From Anoplolepis gracilipes (Eukaryota > Arthropoda > Insecta > Hymenoptera > Formicidae), in contig NC_132980.1 of assembly GCF_047496725.1 (NCBI RefSeq), positions 9,530,572-9,594,571 of the forward strand: 64,000 bases of DNA, in the 5' to 3' direction. Shown piece by piece: positions 41,211 through 54,700 of this stretch (the stretch's first letter is position 1; each line of letters starts with the position of its first letter). Made by a program: the position numbers and the translations under genes. The notes beneath the pieces were generated by a model, which worked only from the letters and a program-made list of their open reading frames with translations, was not told where the DNA came from and made no database searches.

Positions 41211-42186
41211 TTCAATTAGCAAGCACCTCGATCGAAATCTTTTTCCCGCGAAAGCTTCCAGGTCACTCGGCTAAATATCCGCCGCGTCATCACCGCAACG
41301 TGGCGACTCGTTGTTAACAGTTATCGCGATTAAAGCGGCGCGGCAGCGGGATAAATCGGGAGCGTACCCCTGGTGTCGGGATCCCTATCGCGCGGACAGC
41401 GGTTAATGCGCAACTGCCGCGCATTTACGAGCGCGACGTGGCGTAATCGCACCTGCGACCGAGAGAGACGGATTTTGCTGCAACACCCCCGCGTTTTGCG
41501 GTCGATAGGCAACGGCGGGGGCGTTTACGGCGCGCACATTGCGCGACATTATGTTCTTGTTCTCGTCGGAGACGAGACCGAGCGCGAGTCGTCGGGCGCG
41601 ATTAGCGCCGCGGAATCCTCTGCGTTTTACTTTTTGTCCACCGTCCACGTCCGTTTTGCGTTCGGGACGGACACAATTTTGACGTAGGCAGAGAGATGGC
41701 CGACGAGAAGATTGGCGAACGGCAGCCTCGCGCGACGAGGGGAAAATACCGTCGCGTAATTTCACTGTCCTCTTTACGACGGCGCATTTCTTGCCATAGC
41801 GTATAGCGACGCGACGGATCTTTTTACGACCGACGTAATACCGTGTACGACGTTACATCGCGTAGGAGATAAGACGCGGATGAAAGATAAATGAAATTCT
41901 AACGAAGGCCCGACTCGCGCATCCGCGAATGTTGATATCTTTCTACGGTGGAGGAGGACGAGAAGGCGGAGTTTCACAGCGAAATTGGTTTTGTTTGCTT
42001 TTCGCTCTCCCTCTTCGCTTTCTATAACTACGGCCATTTTTTTCCTGTTATATGAGAGGATTCGTATTCTCAATGTGTATTTGTTCGGAGCACAGCTTTC
42101 GCAGCACATTCTTTCGAAGAGACGAGGAATATTTTCAAATTAATCTCGCTTACGAATCACATTTCTCTCTCTTTCTCTTTCTTATT

Positions 42187-42226
<40 letters not shown>

Positions 42227-43403
42227 TCGCTCAAGTTTTATAAATCATTCCCTTCCCAGAGCATTTCTTTGTTGCTGTACTCATTCATACTTGTTGCGAT
42301 GTAACTCCTGTTGCACATCCACGCCCGTCTTCCGCTAATGTTATTTCTTACATAAAGCGGATTGTTACGCGCGGGAATAGCGCAAGGCAGAGGAGAAGGG
42401 CTGCCTCGACGAACTCGTTTAACTTTGCACGTAGGAAGCACAGGATCGCGAACTTGGTCCGGAACAAGTTTCTTACTCTTATGTTAGTACGGCACTGTGT
42501 TTGCGAGCACTCCCTCTTATCTACCTGGGGACTCGTTAGGATGCGCATACGATGACATCGCCGGTGTGAAAAATCTCAAACGAGGTAGCCGATACGATCG
42601 CATTATCATCTCGCGGTTGAAACTTTCGTCGAATCCGACTTCCTTACCACACGTAACTGTTGTGATCTTCGTGACAGCGCGAAACAGTACATCCTCGATG
42701 GGAATCCTCCATCGGGTTGCTGTTCGCACAGCGGTGCAGGGTATAGTTAAGAACTTTGTTTCGTGTTGTAACGCAAGAGTCAGGAACGTTATAAGCACTC
42801 GTAGCTCGAGTGAAATTTTGTCAGAACTGACTCGAAAGCGAGATTTTCCGAGCGCTTATTCGATAGCTCGGCATTATATTACGTGTATCAAGATAAGATC
42901 GAAATGAGAATCGGCAACAGAAAAACTTGTAAAGCGCAGCGAGATTCGAGAGAAACTACATTAGCTTCACATGGTTGCGGATCGAAACTTATGAACGAGC
43001 CCCAACGCGATTATAACGACCGGCTTAATCCGCGACTGTATCACCATCGGGAATAGATATTTGGAATTAAACCGCGATCGCCTGCGGGAGGTTTGTTAAG
43101 AGGATATCAATATCGCGTTTTCTGCCGGAGAGAACTGCATTAGGATATTTGCAAATTAGAGACTAACGAGAGAGAAAGAAAGAGAGAGAGAGAGAAAATA
43201 AATTCGCAATTTGTCCTATTCATCTATTTTATACTCGCTTCGATAAATTTTCCATTACCCATGTGATTCGACCGTAGTACTTGATAGCGCTCATACATCG
43301 AGAGAGAAAGAGAGATTGTTGTTTCATACGAGACAACATCTTTCTCAGATGTTTGTTACGCACAAGATTAACTTTCGATCGCGAGACGGAAATATTATCG
43401 AGT

Positions 43404-43408
<5 letters not shown>
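41211..43408. other. Non-coding interval, CpG-rich at 41.2-41.8 kb
   Basis: The CpG-rich part gives opposing 104- and 120-codon frames with no domains. The 136-codon plus-strand frame at 42497-42907 also lacks any recognisable feature. A mixed GA tract lies at about 43171-43196. Confidence 0.5.
42189..42224. repeat. (AT)n microsatellite
   Basis: Perfect TA repeat of about 34 bp. Confidence 0.95.

Positions 43409-43442
<34 letters not shown>
43409..43442. repeat. (CT)n microsatellite
   Basis: About 17 perfect units, followed by a T-rich run to 43459. Confidence 0.95.
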
Positions 43443-43444
<2 letters not shown>

Positions 43445-46080
43445 ATTTTTTTTTTTTTAACGAAACGCGAACAATAGTTCGTCAAATGACGACTGCGTTT
43501 GACGGAAGTTTAATTTTTTTAAGCTGTAACATAACCGCGTGTAATCCACATACGAAATCTTTTTTCATTTTATACAATCCACGTGCTATTCACTCGCGGA
43601 ATACTAGAATTAATCAACGATACGGCATTGTCATAGAATCGACCGAATGGCCTTTCGCGAGCTTTACGGCTTAGGAGGATTAAACGGTCGTTTTTATCTT
43701 CGTAACCAACTCCGGAATCTACCACAACGCGCTGTCAATTAAATCCTTTCGCCTAGAATGCCATGAAATCATGACACGCCGTTAATAGGGAATTAATCGC
43801 GGTAGCTTTTCTCGTCCACGCTCGAAGCGCCTTATAATGCGCCTCGATATCTCAAATATTCCTTTATTAAAAAAGAAAATTACGTAGCGTGTATATATTG
43901 ACAGAATTATATTAAATCATTATTATATGTATATTGATATGAATTTAGGATTATAGCATATTGAATAATTATTAATGAATTTAAATTTATTTCTTAATTT
44001 CAATTTTACTTAGTTTCTCAATTAATTCAATTTATTAGCCAAGAAATATAAAATAATTGTAATATATACACATTTTCTTTGTATTATTATTATTGTGCAA
44101 TTTTTGGCGAATAGGTTTTTTTTTTTTCAGCGTGATATCAGGCCGAGAAAAAGTAATGCGGTGAAAGGCGATGTAGATTCTTGGAGCGATTTCGCGCGAT
44201 ATTCTAGAATCGCTGGCTGTAAACCGGAGCTCTGCAAAGCGCCGTTCGTGCTTCGGCGGATGACTATCGTAAAATTCCGAGGCCCTATGTAGTTTCGCCG
44301 ATAATAGCCGGAACTTGCGGGAGAGAGCGTCTCCGGCGCGATATTATTACCGCGTGCCCGCGATATTCTTGCTCGTTATTGTTACCGCAACCTTGTCGGC
44401 GTTATCGGGCAAAAGAGCTTACGCGGGTGCACCTGCCGACGTTACCATTCCTCTCGGGGTGGAAGGGAAAGGGAGAATTATTGTGCTCATGCATGTTTTG
44501 TAATGGGGAGCTTGCATCGTCGATGCGGTTTACTCACTCGCGGTGGCTTATGAATAGTGAATGCTCGAACAGTCATTGCCATTATCTTACGACGTTCTTA
44601 CGTAAAATTTGTAGAGAGCTCGCGAATTAAAATGTAACGATTCACGAGACAGTATCTCGGTTATTTTAAAAATGCTAAATTATATTGATTCGTTAGGAGA
44701 AGCGAAACCTTTTAATAAACGCAAGTAATATCTTTAATGTTGTACAGAATACTGTACACACCTATTTTTGAAAATCAATATTTCTTCCTCGTTATCGCAT
44801 CATTTACCGCAACATATCGGAAGGCATCGTCGGCAATTTTCGAACGATACGTCTTTCTATCGACATTTTAAAAAGAATATCCTTATACGAGGTTTAGTAG
44901 TGGGGTCAGATCGCTATACTTCTTCGGCAGGTAGCTTTATTATCCTGCGGGGCATAAATTTAATTCCGTTAGGGTGGAGGGCGAAAGAGTATATGTGCTG
45001 GGTCACGCGTGTATCGCTTTCAATGGCGGGTGAAATATCGCCGCATTGGTGAAACTATCTGGGGCGAGAAAGAATGACTTTCGAAGGAGGGTGGTTTCTC
45101 GAAAAACGAGATATTTTGTGTTTATCGTGTTATATAGCGAGGGAGGGAGGGGGGAGGCGAGAGAAGTGGCTTGCGCTCATCCCCTCTTGCCTTTGCAACC
45201 GCGCGCGTGTACAAGCACACGAGACGGAATATCAAATGGTTTTCTGGTTTTAATTATCGGAAATCGATCGATACTTGCCGCGCTAAATTAGGGAAATGTG
45301 AAACCGTTTCACGTTGGATGATGAGATTGGCTGCTTTGCTCTCGTCACGATAGATTTTCTCATAATTGGGAGTGTCTGTCGTATGATTAATAATCTGGAA
45401 GGAATTTAGTAATTACAGATTATAGTTGCGCACCCCATTCTTCCCCTCGTATCTCTATCTACTTTTGCGAAATAATAATTACTCATTATATTTGTCTGGT
45501 TAAAAAAAATGCCTCTTTTCTTTTTTTTTTTTTTTTTTTTTTTTCGGAATTTTTTCGCGATTTTATTTCGAATATTTCAACTCGAAACTCATCCCCCTGA
45601 CTCTCCTATTTTTGCATCTTCGTTATAATGTCAAAGTTAACAACAGCCCCGGTTATTTCAGTTTAATATCGATCACATTCGGTCACGTGATCTAATCACA
45701 GTGCATTGTTCGATTAGCGAATTAGCAGTAGCCTAAGAGAGTATTAGGAAGTAATCATTTCCGCCTCTCTGCACCCAACCTCGTCTCGTTTGTCCCCTCC
45801 GTTCCCTCCCGCCACCATCGATCAGCTGATCGTGCTCTCCCAGGTAGAACGCCGCAGATACCAGAAAAAGATAATTTATATGTCCAGGGTCAGTTGGCTA
45901 CCACACATCGAGTCGCAGTTTCGGCTTTCGAGAAGATTACAACCGGTTTCTCCTCGCGATACGCATGGAAGGTTTCTCGACAAACGGATGCTAATATGTG
46001 CGTTTACGAAGCAGAATTTCCAGTCGGTTGAGCCGTGTGTTTGAGTTTTAATTAGCCGCTTACCATGCCTACATAATAAC
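43443..46080. other. Non-coding interval
   Basis: Nothing recognised as a gene. AT-rich at about 43.86-44.10 kb. Frames of 60-94 codons at 44.1-45.3 kb lack domains. Confidence 0.5.
45521..45544. repeat. Poly-T tract (24 bp)
   Basis: Uninterrupted T run preceded by a C/T-rich stretch. Confidence 0.92.
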
Positions 46081-47160
46081 TTGCATTGTTGATATATACA
46101 TAAAAAAAAATATTAAACAAATTTAGAAGTTTTAATTTGTTTGCCCAATTATCACTTTAGTTTAGACTATTTAACATTTTTATAAAGTTCGTAAGTTTTC
46201 GAGATGTTTTTGTGCAACAATGACGTTTCTCAATTCAAGATTTCCATGCATACACGCATATACATTTCACAATGTAATAAATATCTGCAAGATATGTTAA
46301 TACTTTCAGGATCTTCAATTCTTGAATATTAATGATAAAAGTAATTGTTTAAAGATGACATTTTGTTTTTCCTCTTTTATATTTATTATATATTTTTTCA
46401 TTTAGATTGTAAGAAAAAGATGCCTTTTCATAGAAGTAATGATATTTCTCATAAGTATGAAGTAGAAGGGAGAAAAATAAAAAGACTTTTTTATACAAAG
46501 AAATGAAGACGTAAATAAAAACGCGATCGTGAAAAAGATAACAAAAGCTTCGAGAATTATATTTTCCAACAGATTTTTTTTTCTTTTACTCACGTTTCCG
46601 TTTCACAGTAATTAATAATTTAACGATGCAGGCTCCACAAAAACTTTCATAGGTTTGTTCAGCACTTAATTTTTTATTTGCAATTAATTGCCAGCTTTTT
46701 TACTGTAATTATTTTTTTAATTTTCACTTCTCGGTTGGCTGCCAATTTCTTTTGACGTCGAATAGCAGAGAGGAACAGTTATTCTCGTATTCTCGTATTA
46801 ACAGACAGAAGACTGCCACGTAAAATCCAATATGCGAAATAAGATAATTAATACTGTGCATAAGGCAAAATAATATGTACGACTAACATCTATCTCAATC
46901 TTGTTAGAGTTCTTACTTTAATAATGATATTTGACTTGAGACCTTTGCGTTAAAAATGATTCGCGTTTATAAATTAGTCAGAGTTGGAGCGAATTAACGA
47001 CATTTACATAAGATTAGCACATTTACGTGAGAGAAATTATCTTATGTATAAATTAAAAAACATCTATCAGTGAGATTTCATATTATACGATTTTAACATC
47101 TTGAGATTTTAACGTCTGTCACTCTATTTATTCTTTATAACGATAAACGCGTTAAAGTCT
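46081..47160. other. AT-rich block
   Basis: Low in CpG with scattered A/T runs. No transposon ends, genes or tandem repeats recognised. Confidence 0.6.
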
Positions 47161-48900
47161 ATCCCTCTCTAAGATTACTTTTGCAAATTATTGACCTTTT
47201 TCTCTTTCTACTTATCTTGTGCATACCTGACCCAACATCTCCGACCTCGGTTTAACGGCCAGAAGATGACGTAAGCCAAGCGTTAAAGGGTTGACAGTAA
47301 AAATTGGATTCTTGCTCGTGACAATTAACGGATTGGAAACGCAAAAGTTAGGGTTTGGTACTTGGACGACGCGCCTTGCCATCTACTCCAGGAAGAGTTG
47401 TTTATTATTTTATTTTGCGAGGCGCGCAAAAAATAATATCTCTGAATGATCGCGCGCTCATGACGCGACGCCACGTTGCGCAACGCAATTATTGCCGTAG
47501 CCTCGTCACAGGTGGTATGACGCAACTTTATAAATAGCTACTGCGGTTGGTGTTCGCTGCACACGTGAAAAATTTTGTCATCCTGCAAGAGAGCCAAACA
47601 CACTCGCTCGTGCGATGAGAGTGCGGCGAAGCGAGGCTCGAAACCGGATTTTTGCGTAATCGTGCGTCGTGACCTTGACACGATAGGAATTTTGTTTTGC
47701 GTCCTTGGAATTTTCATTAATTAAAAAAGTCACCGTCTGGCCTTTTCACGACGATTGACAGGCTCTAGGATGTACGCCGCGATAAATTTTATCGTGACCT
47801 TTCCGAGGGGGAATCGCGAACGATCCTGCGCTTCTCGTGTATCGATTATTCGGGCGACGTGTGAAGCCAAATAAAATGTGCAGCCGGTAGGAAATGAAAT
47901 AGTCAGAAACGTCGGCGTGCGACTCCCTGATTAATTCCCCATCAATCAACGTGGTGCGGAATGGGCCCGCAAATTTTGCTGTCGCGTAAGAGGCTCGACA
48001 TGCGATGCGCGTCTCGAGTTATTTTAGGACCGCAGCTTTGAATGCGCCGGCGGAAAGGGAGATTTGATGTGGATTTTTCTCGAGTGAGAAACTCTCGGCG
48101 CGCGTTATTAACATTGAGCGTAGTATATCCGATGACAAAACTGTTCTCGCCATATCTAAATTGAATCTCGGAGTTTTGCGCCCGTCCGACCTGCTTTATT
48201 CCTCGGTCGAACGCGACGCGAGCGATGAAATTGTTGGAAATTTTGTGGGCTGCCGAACCCCTCCGAGCTTAAGGTTAGACGAAAGGTCAATGTGTGCACC
48301 CTTTCGCGAATATAGGTAGGAGACAGTGACCTCGCCTGCGAAGTAGTCGTCCAAGATGGGGACGAAGCTCATCCGCCGGTATCGATTTTTCAGCCATTGT
48401 ACACGACTTTTATCTTCAATTTTATTATCCTGCCGCGCGCAACGTAACGTCCGACGTAAATTAAATTCTCGATTTCTAATCGACAGTTATATCTCGAGCT
48501 ATCTTTTTTTCCATCCTTCTCTCGTTTCCGCTCCCGTCATTCGCCACCACCACGTAAAAGTTTGCCCTTCAAACGGCCAGCTAGACGGTCGTAAACCCCG
48601 ATTCCTCGAAACGTAGCCGAGGAGGTAGCTTCTCCCTTTTTGCTGAGGTTTCCCCTCGAGCCTCCTCGCCCATTCTTTCTCCATCGTTCTTCTTCCCTTT
48701 CGCTTTTCCCAGCGAGGCAGACGATACCCCACCCTCGCGGTCGTCCACTGGCGGCAGACATTCGAGAGCAACAGGCCCTCTTATCGACCGTGCTTTGTGC
48801 GTGCGTCTCGTCTTTCCAACCCTTAGTTTCTCTTCTAGGAAGGGATAAGAAAGGGTAGTAAGCGAAATCACGGGTTATTCCAGTAGGTTTTATCACTTTT
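47161..48900. other. Non-coding interval around the candidate promoter
   Basis: CpG-richer than both flanks. Stop-poor frames of 72-119 codons at 48.36-48.90 kb overlap on both strands and have no domains. Confidence 0.5.
47474..47565 (+). promoter_or_regulatory. Candidate TATA promoter with upstream C/EBP-type palindrome
   Basis: TATAAATAG at 47529-47537 is a strong TATA-box match. The 12-bp perfect palindrome CGTTGCGCAACG (47474-47485) contains TTGCGCAA, the known C/EBP consensus. TGACGCAA (47518-47525) resembles a CREB/C/EBP half-site composite. A start would fall near 47559-47565, where no clear initiator is present. The first downstream ATG (47616) opens only 14 codons, so there is no coding support. 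Clustering of these motifs within 65 bp is what is seen; promoter activity is inference. Confidence 0.3.
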
Positions 48901-49710
48901 GGCTTTTAGAACGATGAAACATGCAAGCAGGCACAAAGTGTAACATTCTTCATATTTTTGATGATTTGGAAATTTATTCATTAACTTTTATATGTACTAT
49001 ATTATTAAGAAAATTTAGAAACATCTCGACGTTAACATAAAAAATTATAAATCTCTATTAACTGATTAATTCAGAATTATAATGTTTTATAAATAGATGT
49101 ATAAATATTTTACAATCCTTATTTTAAACATACAAGAGAATGAATATCATAAAATATGGACACTTGAGAATAAAATCGCTTGATATTTGTGAATGTACAT
49201 ACTGCTCTCTTTTCATTATATTAAGAGAAATTTAAATATTTGAAGGAAAAACTTGGACAGTTTGCATAATGTTAAAATAATAATATATTTTTTGAAATTG
49301 TAAAAAAACTTATGAAATTAAATATATTGTATAAATGAATAAAATTATCTAAACAAAAGCACATAAAATCCAGTTCTCTCCTGCATGCACAAAAATTATT
49401 ATATAATTTTTGTGGAATCCCTTTTGATATTCTCTGATGGCACTGCCCTCAATTTTATTTATTCGCATGGTCGCAATAAAAATTCTTTGCAATAACAGCG
49501 TTTTTTAAAATCACAGTTTTCACAATATTACCAAATTCTAAAAATATCGAAATGTCCCACATATCGAAATGTTTTTAAATTATTTTACATATGAATACAT
49601 TATACATAAATATGAGGTAATGTTATAAAGAAGCGTGAAACAGGTTTAATTTGAGGTTCTAAGGATTAATTTGAGAAAGACGGTTGTTCCAAAAAGGCCT
49701 TTTACCAAGT

Positions 49711-49714
<4 letters not shown>
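48901..49714. other. AT-rich block
   Basis: Nothing recognised; very low CpG compared with the sequence on either side. Confidence 0.6.
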
Positions 49715-49769
<55 letters not shown>

Positions 49770-49788
49770 GTCTCTCTCTCTCTCTCTC
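49715..49788. repeat. (CT)n microsatellite with GT interruptions
   Basis: About 74 bp; two CTGT interruptions near 49759 and 49769. Confidence 0.97.
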
Positions 49789-50373
49789 GTTTCTTCATTT
49801 CTTTCTTCGGTCAGAATCTGACGACAGAATCGCGCGGGTTGTATCACGGTACAAACCGCAGACAGGCAGAGGAAATTAAGCGTTGTCCAACAAAGAAACG
49901 CGCCGGATATTAGCTACTAGCAAACGTTCTTGCGCCCTTGCAAAGTGAGAGGAGCAGACGGAGAGACGTCCATCTATTACGCAAGTGAAAAAGAAGACCT
50001 AATTTACTCGCGGTCGAACAAACAATGTAAATCAGTCTTTCTTTCGCGAGTTTTAGTTTCTTTCCACCGACGTGGCTCGTATCTTCGTATCTAAGCAGTC
50101 GTACATTTTTACCGCTCGCCGTAGCAGAGTTCTCGTTTCTCGCGCTAAAGCCAATTTGGTATTTTCCCCGACACGACGGAGATGTGCGCGGCGGAAGCGC
50201 GTACTTCGCTAACATTCGCTCCGTTTTATGCAAATCGCTGACGAAAGCAGTCGAGTCGAGTTAACGTGGTTTTTGATCCGCGACTCTGTTATGATATAAG
50301 CTACGTATAAATTCTCTCTCTATATGCGAATTTATTTATATACTTTCAATCAAACTCAAAATACATCATTTAC

Positions 50374-50382
50374 AGAGAGAGA

Positions 50383-50447
<65 letters not shown>
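50374..50447. repeat. (GA)n microsatellite
   Basis: About 74 bp with a single GGG interruption near 50386. One of the longest GA tracts on the plus strand. Confidence 0.97.
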
Positions 50448-50448
<1 letters not shown>

Positions 50449-51235
50449 CTTTCAATAAGAAATTCTACTCTCCACTTTTCTACAAGTCTCTTTCGCCTAC
50501 TTTAATATATCGGTTCGAAAACATCTTACGAAGATTGCTGTTGTTTGCTTTGAGCAACAAAGCCTCTTATCGATCGTTCGTTGTGCGTAAGCCACTCCTC
50601 GTTTTACATTGCCTCTTGTTCCTTCGTTCTTCCCTTCATAGTTTGCAAAGTTGAATTTTAGTTGGGCTTTTCGACTCGGTTCTAATCTTTCCCAATTTGC
50701 GGCTAGACTCAAGATAGATTTAAGTAAGAATTAAAGTTGAGCACAAATTCGCTGTTCATTTTCCGCCCGGGTTTTTCGTCAGCTTCTATTCGTTTTTTAA
50801 TTATTGTAGCGTGAGTTTATTTTTTTTCCTTTTTTTTTTTTTGCTTTGTGTATCTTGAAGATATGTAGATGAATAAGTAATTTCCATCATACTTTGATGG
50901 ATTTGCTCACAGAGATGTTGTATCACATCAAATTGCATTTTACGTTATGATAGTTTAATCACTTATTCACATCCGCGTTTAAAGATACACGAGAGATCAG
51001 TTACTTTGAACTACTCTGTACATACGGACTCTCTGGAGTGCCTATATAATTTCATGAGGGCATCAACGTGATTACTTCTCTTTGTAAAGGTCCCTTCCAA
51101 TTCCTTCGTCCCTACGTGCGCGTAAAACAGCCCCGTACTTTCTGAGATTATGATTCCGCAGGTCGACAACCTCGTATGGAACGTCGCCGTCGCGAAGTAC
51201 GATATTTATGATCGAGATTATTGCGTCCTTCCATT

Positions 51236-51239
<4 letters not shown>

Positions 51240-51267
<28 letters not shown>
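51240..51267. repeat. (CT)n microsatellite
   Basis: About 14 units. Confidence 0.94.
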
Positions 51268-51535
51268 GTCCGTCTAATTTACGAAAGACCCGGGTTCCCG
51301 CTAATCTGTGCGAAGCCGCGTTTCCGCGATCGCTTATCGCTTTATCCTGCAATATTATCACGAGCGTTTCGGGAGCGGCCCGGCCCGTCTCTCATGGCCG
51401 AGCTCACGAAATTCTTAGACGAGGTCGATCGAAATCACCACCCGCGACGTTATAGCCCCGGTTTCGTTTGAGTTTACTCGAGGATCGGTTATACTTTAGC
51501 CAGGTCGAAACGACTCCCGCGTAGTTTCCCACTTT

Positions 51536-51537
<2 letters not shown>

Positions 51538-51571
<34 letters not shown>
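51538..51571. repeat. (AC)n microsatellite
   Basis: About 17 perfect AC units. Confidence 0.96.
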
Positions 51572-51573
<2 letters not shown>

Positions 51574-51795
51574 GGCGTGCACGGAAAATCAATCGACTGC
51601 AAGATTTTATAACCGACCAAGTAAAGAAACAAATCAAAAATACAGTCTCTTATTTATGGAAGTTTTTATGTTTTGAAAAAGTTGGGAGAAGGCTTCCTGC
51701 GAGAGAGAAAGTTAATCTTGATGTACAGATTCAATCTCTCGAGATTCACGTTGATGATTCTGTCGTAGGGATACCATATATAGGTATAAGCACAC

Positions 51796-51798
<3 letters not shown>

Positions 51799-51830
<32 letters not shown>
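51799..51830. repeat. (AC)n microsatellite
   Basis: About 16 perfect AC units, 228 bp after the previous AC tract. Confidence 0.96.
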
Positions 51831-51836
<6 letters not shown>

Positions 51837-52721
51837 ACACGGAAAGGTTGTGCATCCTCACAAACCCCCCCCCCGAGTTCGGACGGAGTTTGCCTTCCGG
51901 GTGCATTATCAAATATATACTTTCGAGAAAGAGAACGGCCCGGAGTTTCAGAGCGCAGGTCGGTCATGATATTTCGCGGTTATCACGCGAAAAAATATAT
52001 ATACTCCACGCGAATTTCTCGCGCGAGCCGGGAACATTCTTTTTCACGCCGCCTTGAGGCTCGTTGCTGTCCTTCGAGATGCATCGTTGCCGCGATAAGA
52101 AGTGGATAAAATGTCGTCGGGAACGCGAGTTGTTAGAAACGTTGCGATTTAAAAAAGTTTTCTCTTAAGAAGAATAGAAATTTTTCAAACGCGTGTGCGG
52201 TTTTTTTTTTTTTTTTTTTTTTCTTTTTTTCAGAGAAGTCTTTTCGAGGCAGAAAATTGTTATTATTTTAGATATGAAAATTATCTGCGATACACAAACA
52301 CGTGTAATGCAATGGTACGTGTTTTACAACGTTTTGAAATTTGTAAGGCGATTTCTTTGAACTATAGTCCGCTTAACCAACAAACTTTACATGGCGCGTA
52401 TGCGAAATGTATATGATAGTTCGAAAAATAATTGTGCGATGCGAGGGGCGGCACATTTAAAGTTTTTAATTAGTACAAACCGCCGGAGGTTTAATTACGA
52501 AATGTGCGCAATGGTAAAACGGAGTACTTAAGTATGCTACTTTATGGAACGCGCGCGGAACAATAAACCTACTAAATTACAGCGGCAAACGTAGCAAAGT
52601 AGTAACAGCTATTAAAACTTCAGTCAGACGATGCATAATGAAGTTCCCGAAGCTGCGAAACTTGCGAGGCTTAACTACCATTGTTAGGTGGTAGATCTTA
52701 TATTGTTTCAGTAACGATTAC

Positions 52722-52752
<31 letters not shown>

Positions 52753-52754
52753 TG
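52722..52754. repeat. (CT)n microsatellite
   Basis: CT repeat of about 33 bp with one CA interruption. Confidence 0.93.
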
Positions 52755-53214
52755 TCTCGATGTTGAAGAGCCCTAACGATAAGATTGGTAAAATTAATTC
52801 GCCAACATAAGAACCTCGTGATTATCGAGATTGGATCAACGAATCGCGATTCAACCACCGTTGCTGTATCGAGGGAGGGAGTTTCTCTCGGATTCGACTT
52901 CAGACATGCCAGCAAAAGTAGGCGAGACTCGAACTATCGTCGGCGAAGTAAAATTCGCGCCCGCTTCCTATATACGAAAGGAGAAGGGGGGGGAGGGGGT
53001 GGATGACGATAAGTCACGAGCAGCCCCGGCGAAAGGCTGTTACTCGCGAAAACGAGGGCAGGATGAAAAAAAATTTTTCAGTAACTGCAATTGCGCGCGC
53101 CGAAGAGACATGACTAATATACATCGCGGTACGTGAAGGAGAAGGAGGGAGAGTATGATGCGTGCCCGCGCGTAATTCTTCTTCCTGTCCGCGAGGTGAA
53201 TACGTTGTAGGAGT

Positions 53215-53243
53215 GGGAGGGGGGCGAGGGGTAGGGAAGGGGG
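53215..53243 (+). other. Possible G-quadruplex motif
   Basis: Five G runs (3, 6, 4, 3, 5 bases) with loops of 1-3 bases fit the standard G-quadruplex pattern. A second G-rich run lies at about 52986-53000. Function not shown. Confidence 0.55.
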
Positions 53244-54700
53244 AGAGAGAGACGTAATAACCGCGAAGGACGAGAGATATGCTCTAGTCTAGATCTCCAC
53301 ATAATTTCCAGTTATAATTAAACATTCATTACGCTGCTAATGACAGGCACGACAGGCGGCCTTTCAACTTGCTTAAAAATACGATACCTCGGCCTTTTTC
53401 CCACACATAATCGACGTAATTAGTGTCGCCGAGATACGACGTTATTTATTTATTTATTTATTTTTTTTTTTTTTCCTTTTTTTTCTTTCCTTTTTTTCAA
53501 TGCTGCAGTTCTGAAGGATTTACCGCATAGGTCACGTCAAAGACGCGCGTATACTACGGTTGGCCTAATTAATGACCTAACCTAACGTACATGTACAGCT
53601 TCTCATGAGAGAGACCCTTCTCAGTCGAATATATATGTACGGTCGAACGCAGTCGATATATTTGTGAAAAATGGATGTAGGTGAGGGCACTTGTGACGGT
53701 GAAGCACGCACGGAAAAAACTGATATTGCAAAAGTTTTTAATTGCCGGTATCTCTTTTAGACGGTTTGTTCCTCCTTTCCCTAGTCTTTTTCCGCTTCTC
53801 TCTTTTACCCTTCGCTTCCGACTTTACTTACCAAACTCTGACTTTGCTTACTCTATTCGCAAAGATTGCGCGGTTATTCTTCGCTACCTCGTCTCTTTTT
53901 TTATGAATAAGCATGCCTGCACGCGCGTTGTTTCGCTCGCCGGGACGCGTTCTCTTGCGTGGAAACCGCGTTGGGACGGGGAAATTAATTAAAGCGTCTC
54001 GTTTTCCCCTCGTTGTATCCGCGAAGCGAGAAGAGAGGAAGAGGGAAGCGGTGGCGCGAGATGAGACGCGATAGAAGAGGATGTGAGATTATATCGAGCG
54101 TATTGTCGCGTTAATTGTATTATATACTTGCCGTTAATGACAGATGCTTTGACAGATTCGCGGTCGCTTTTTCACCGTCACGACCAAAGTTTGACGGAGC
54201 GAGTAATCACGCGGATTTGGGATTTACGCTTTGGCATCCAGGTTTCCTCCGTTTCTCTTCCCTTGTTACACGGACACCGGCGTGGTGATTGATCGTCGTA
54301 ACTAACTCTCCGCGGGGTATTGAATTAAATGCATATTACTTGACCACACGCGCCGCACACTCCGGTCGATCCTGGAACGTCCACACAGGAACAAGCGCCC
54401 TCCCGACGTCCTCGTTATTCTGAGTGCACGACGGTTAACGTCGGCGTGCATACCTACCTACCTACCTACCGACGACGTTAATTAATGCACCGACGTTTCA
54501 CTCCCATTACATTCACGGGAACCATCGCCGTTGAGTGCACACCGATGCGCTGCGGCCCCCGTCACGTTATAGTAGCCTATCTCTGAGAGATGAAATGCAC
54601 CCTCTCTCTTATCTCGTCGCTTACACGGACAGAAGATGCCGATGGGTTCGCGAGAAATCCTCTTTCCCGTTTAATTATTATGTCAAAAATAAATCAAGTA

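Larger units (their letters stand above)
49789..54698. other. Non-coding interval rich in simple repeats
   Basis: Holds the GA, CT and CA tracts listed separately, a T run at about 52201-52222, a T-rich stretch at about 53460-53498, a C run at 51865-51873 and a (CTAC)n tract at about 54452-54470. The 191-codon plus-strand frame at 51534-52109 begins in one CA repeat and crosses another, so it is not called. No exon supported. Confidence 0.5.

Noticed and set aside
51534..52109. 191-codon plus-strand open frame
   Set aside because: Begins within one AC repeat and crosses a second; Thr-His runs are repeat artefacts and nothing else in it is recognisable.
54452..54470. (CTAC)n run as a possible telomere-like repeat
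   Set aside because: Only four to five tetranucleotide units; it is not the insect TTAGG telomere repeat.
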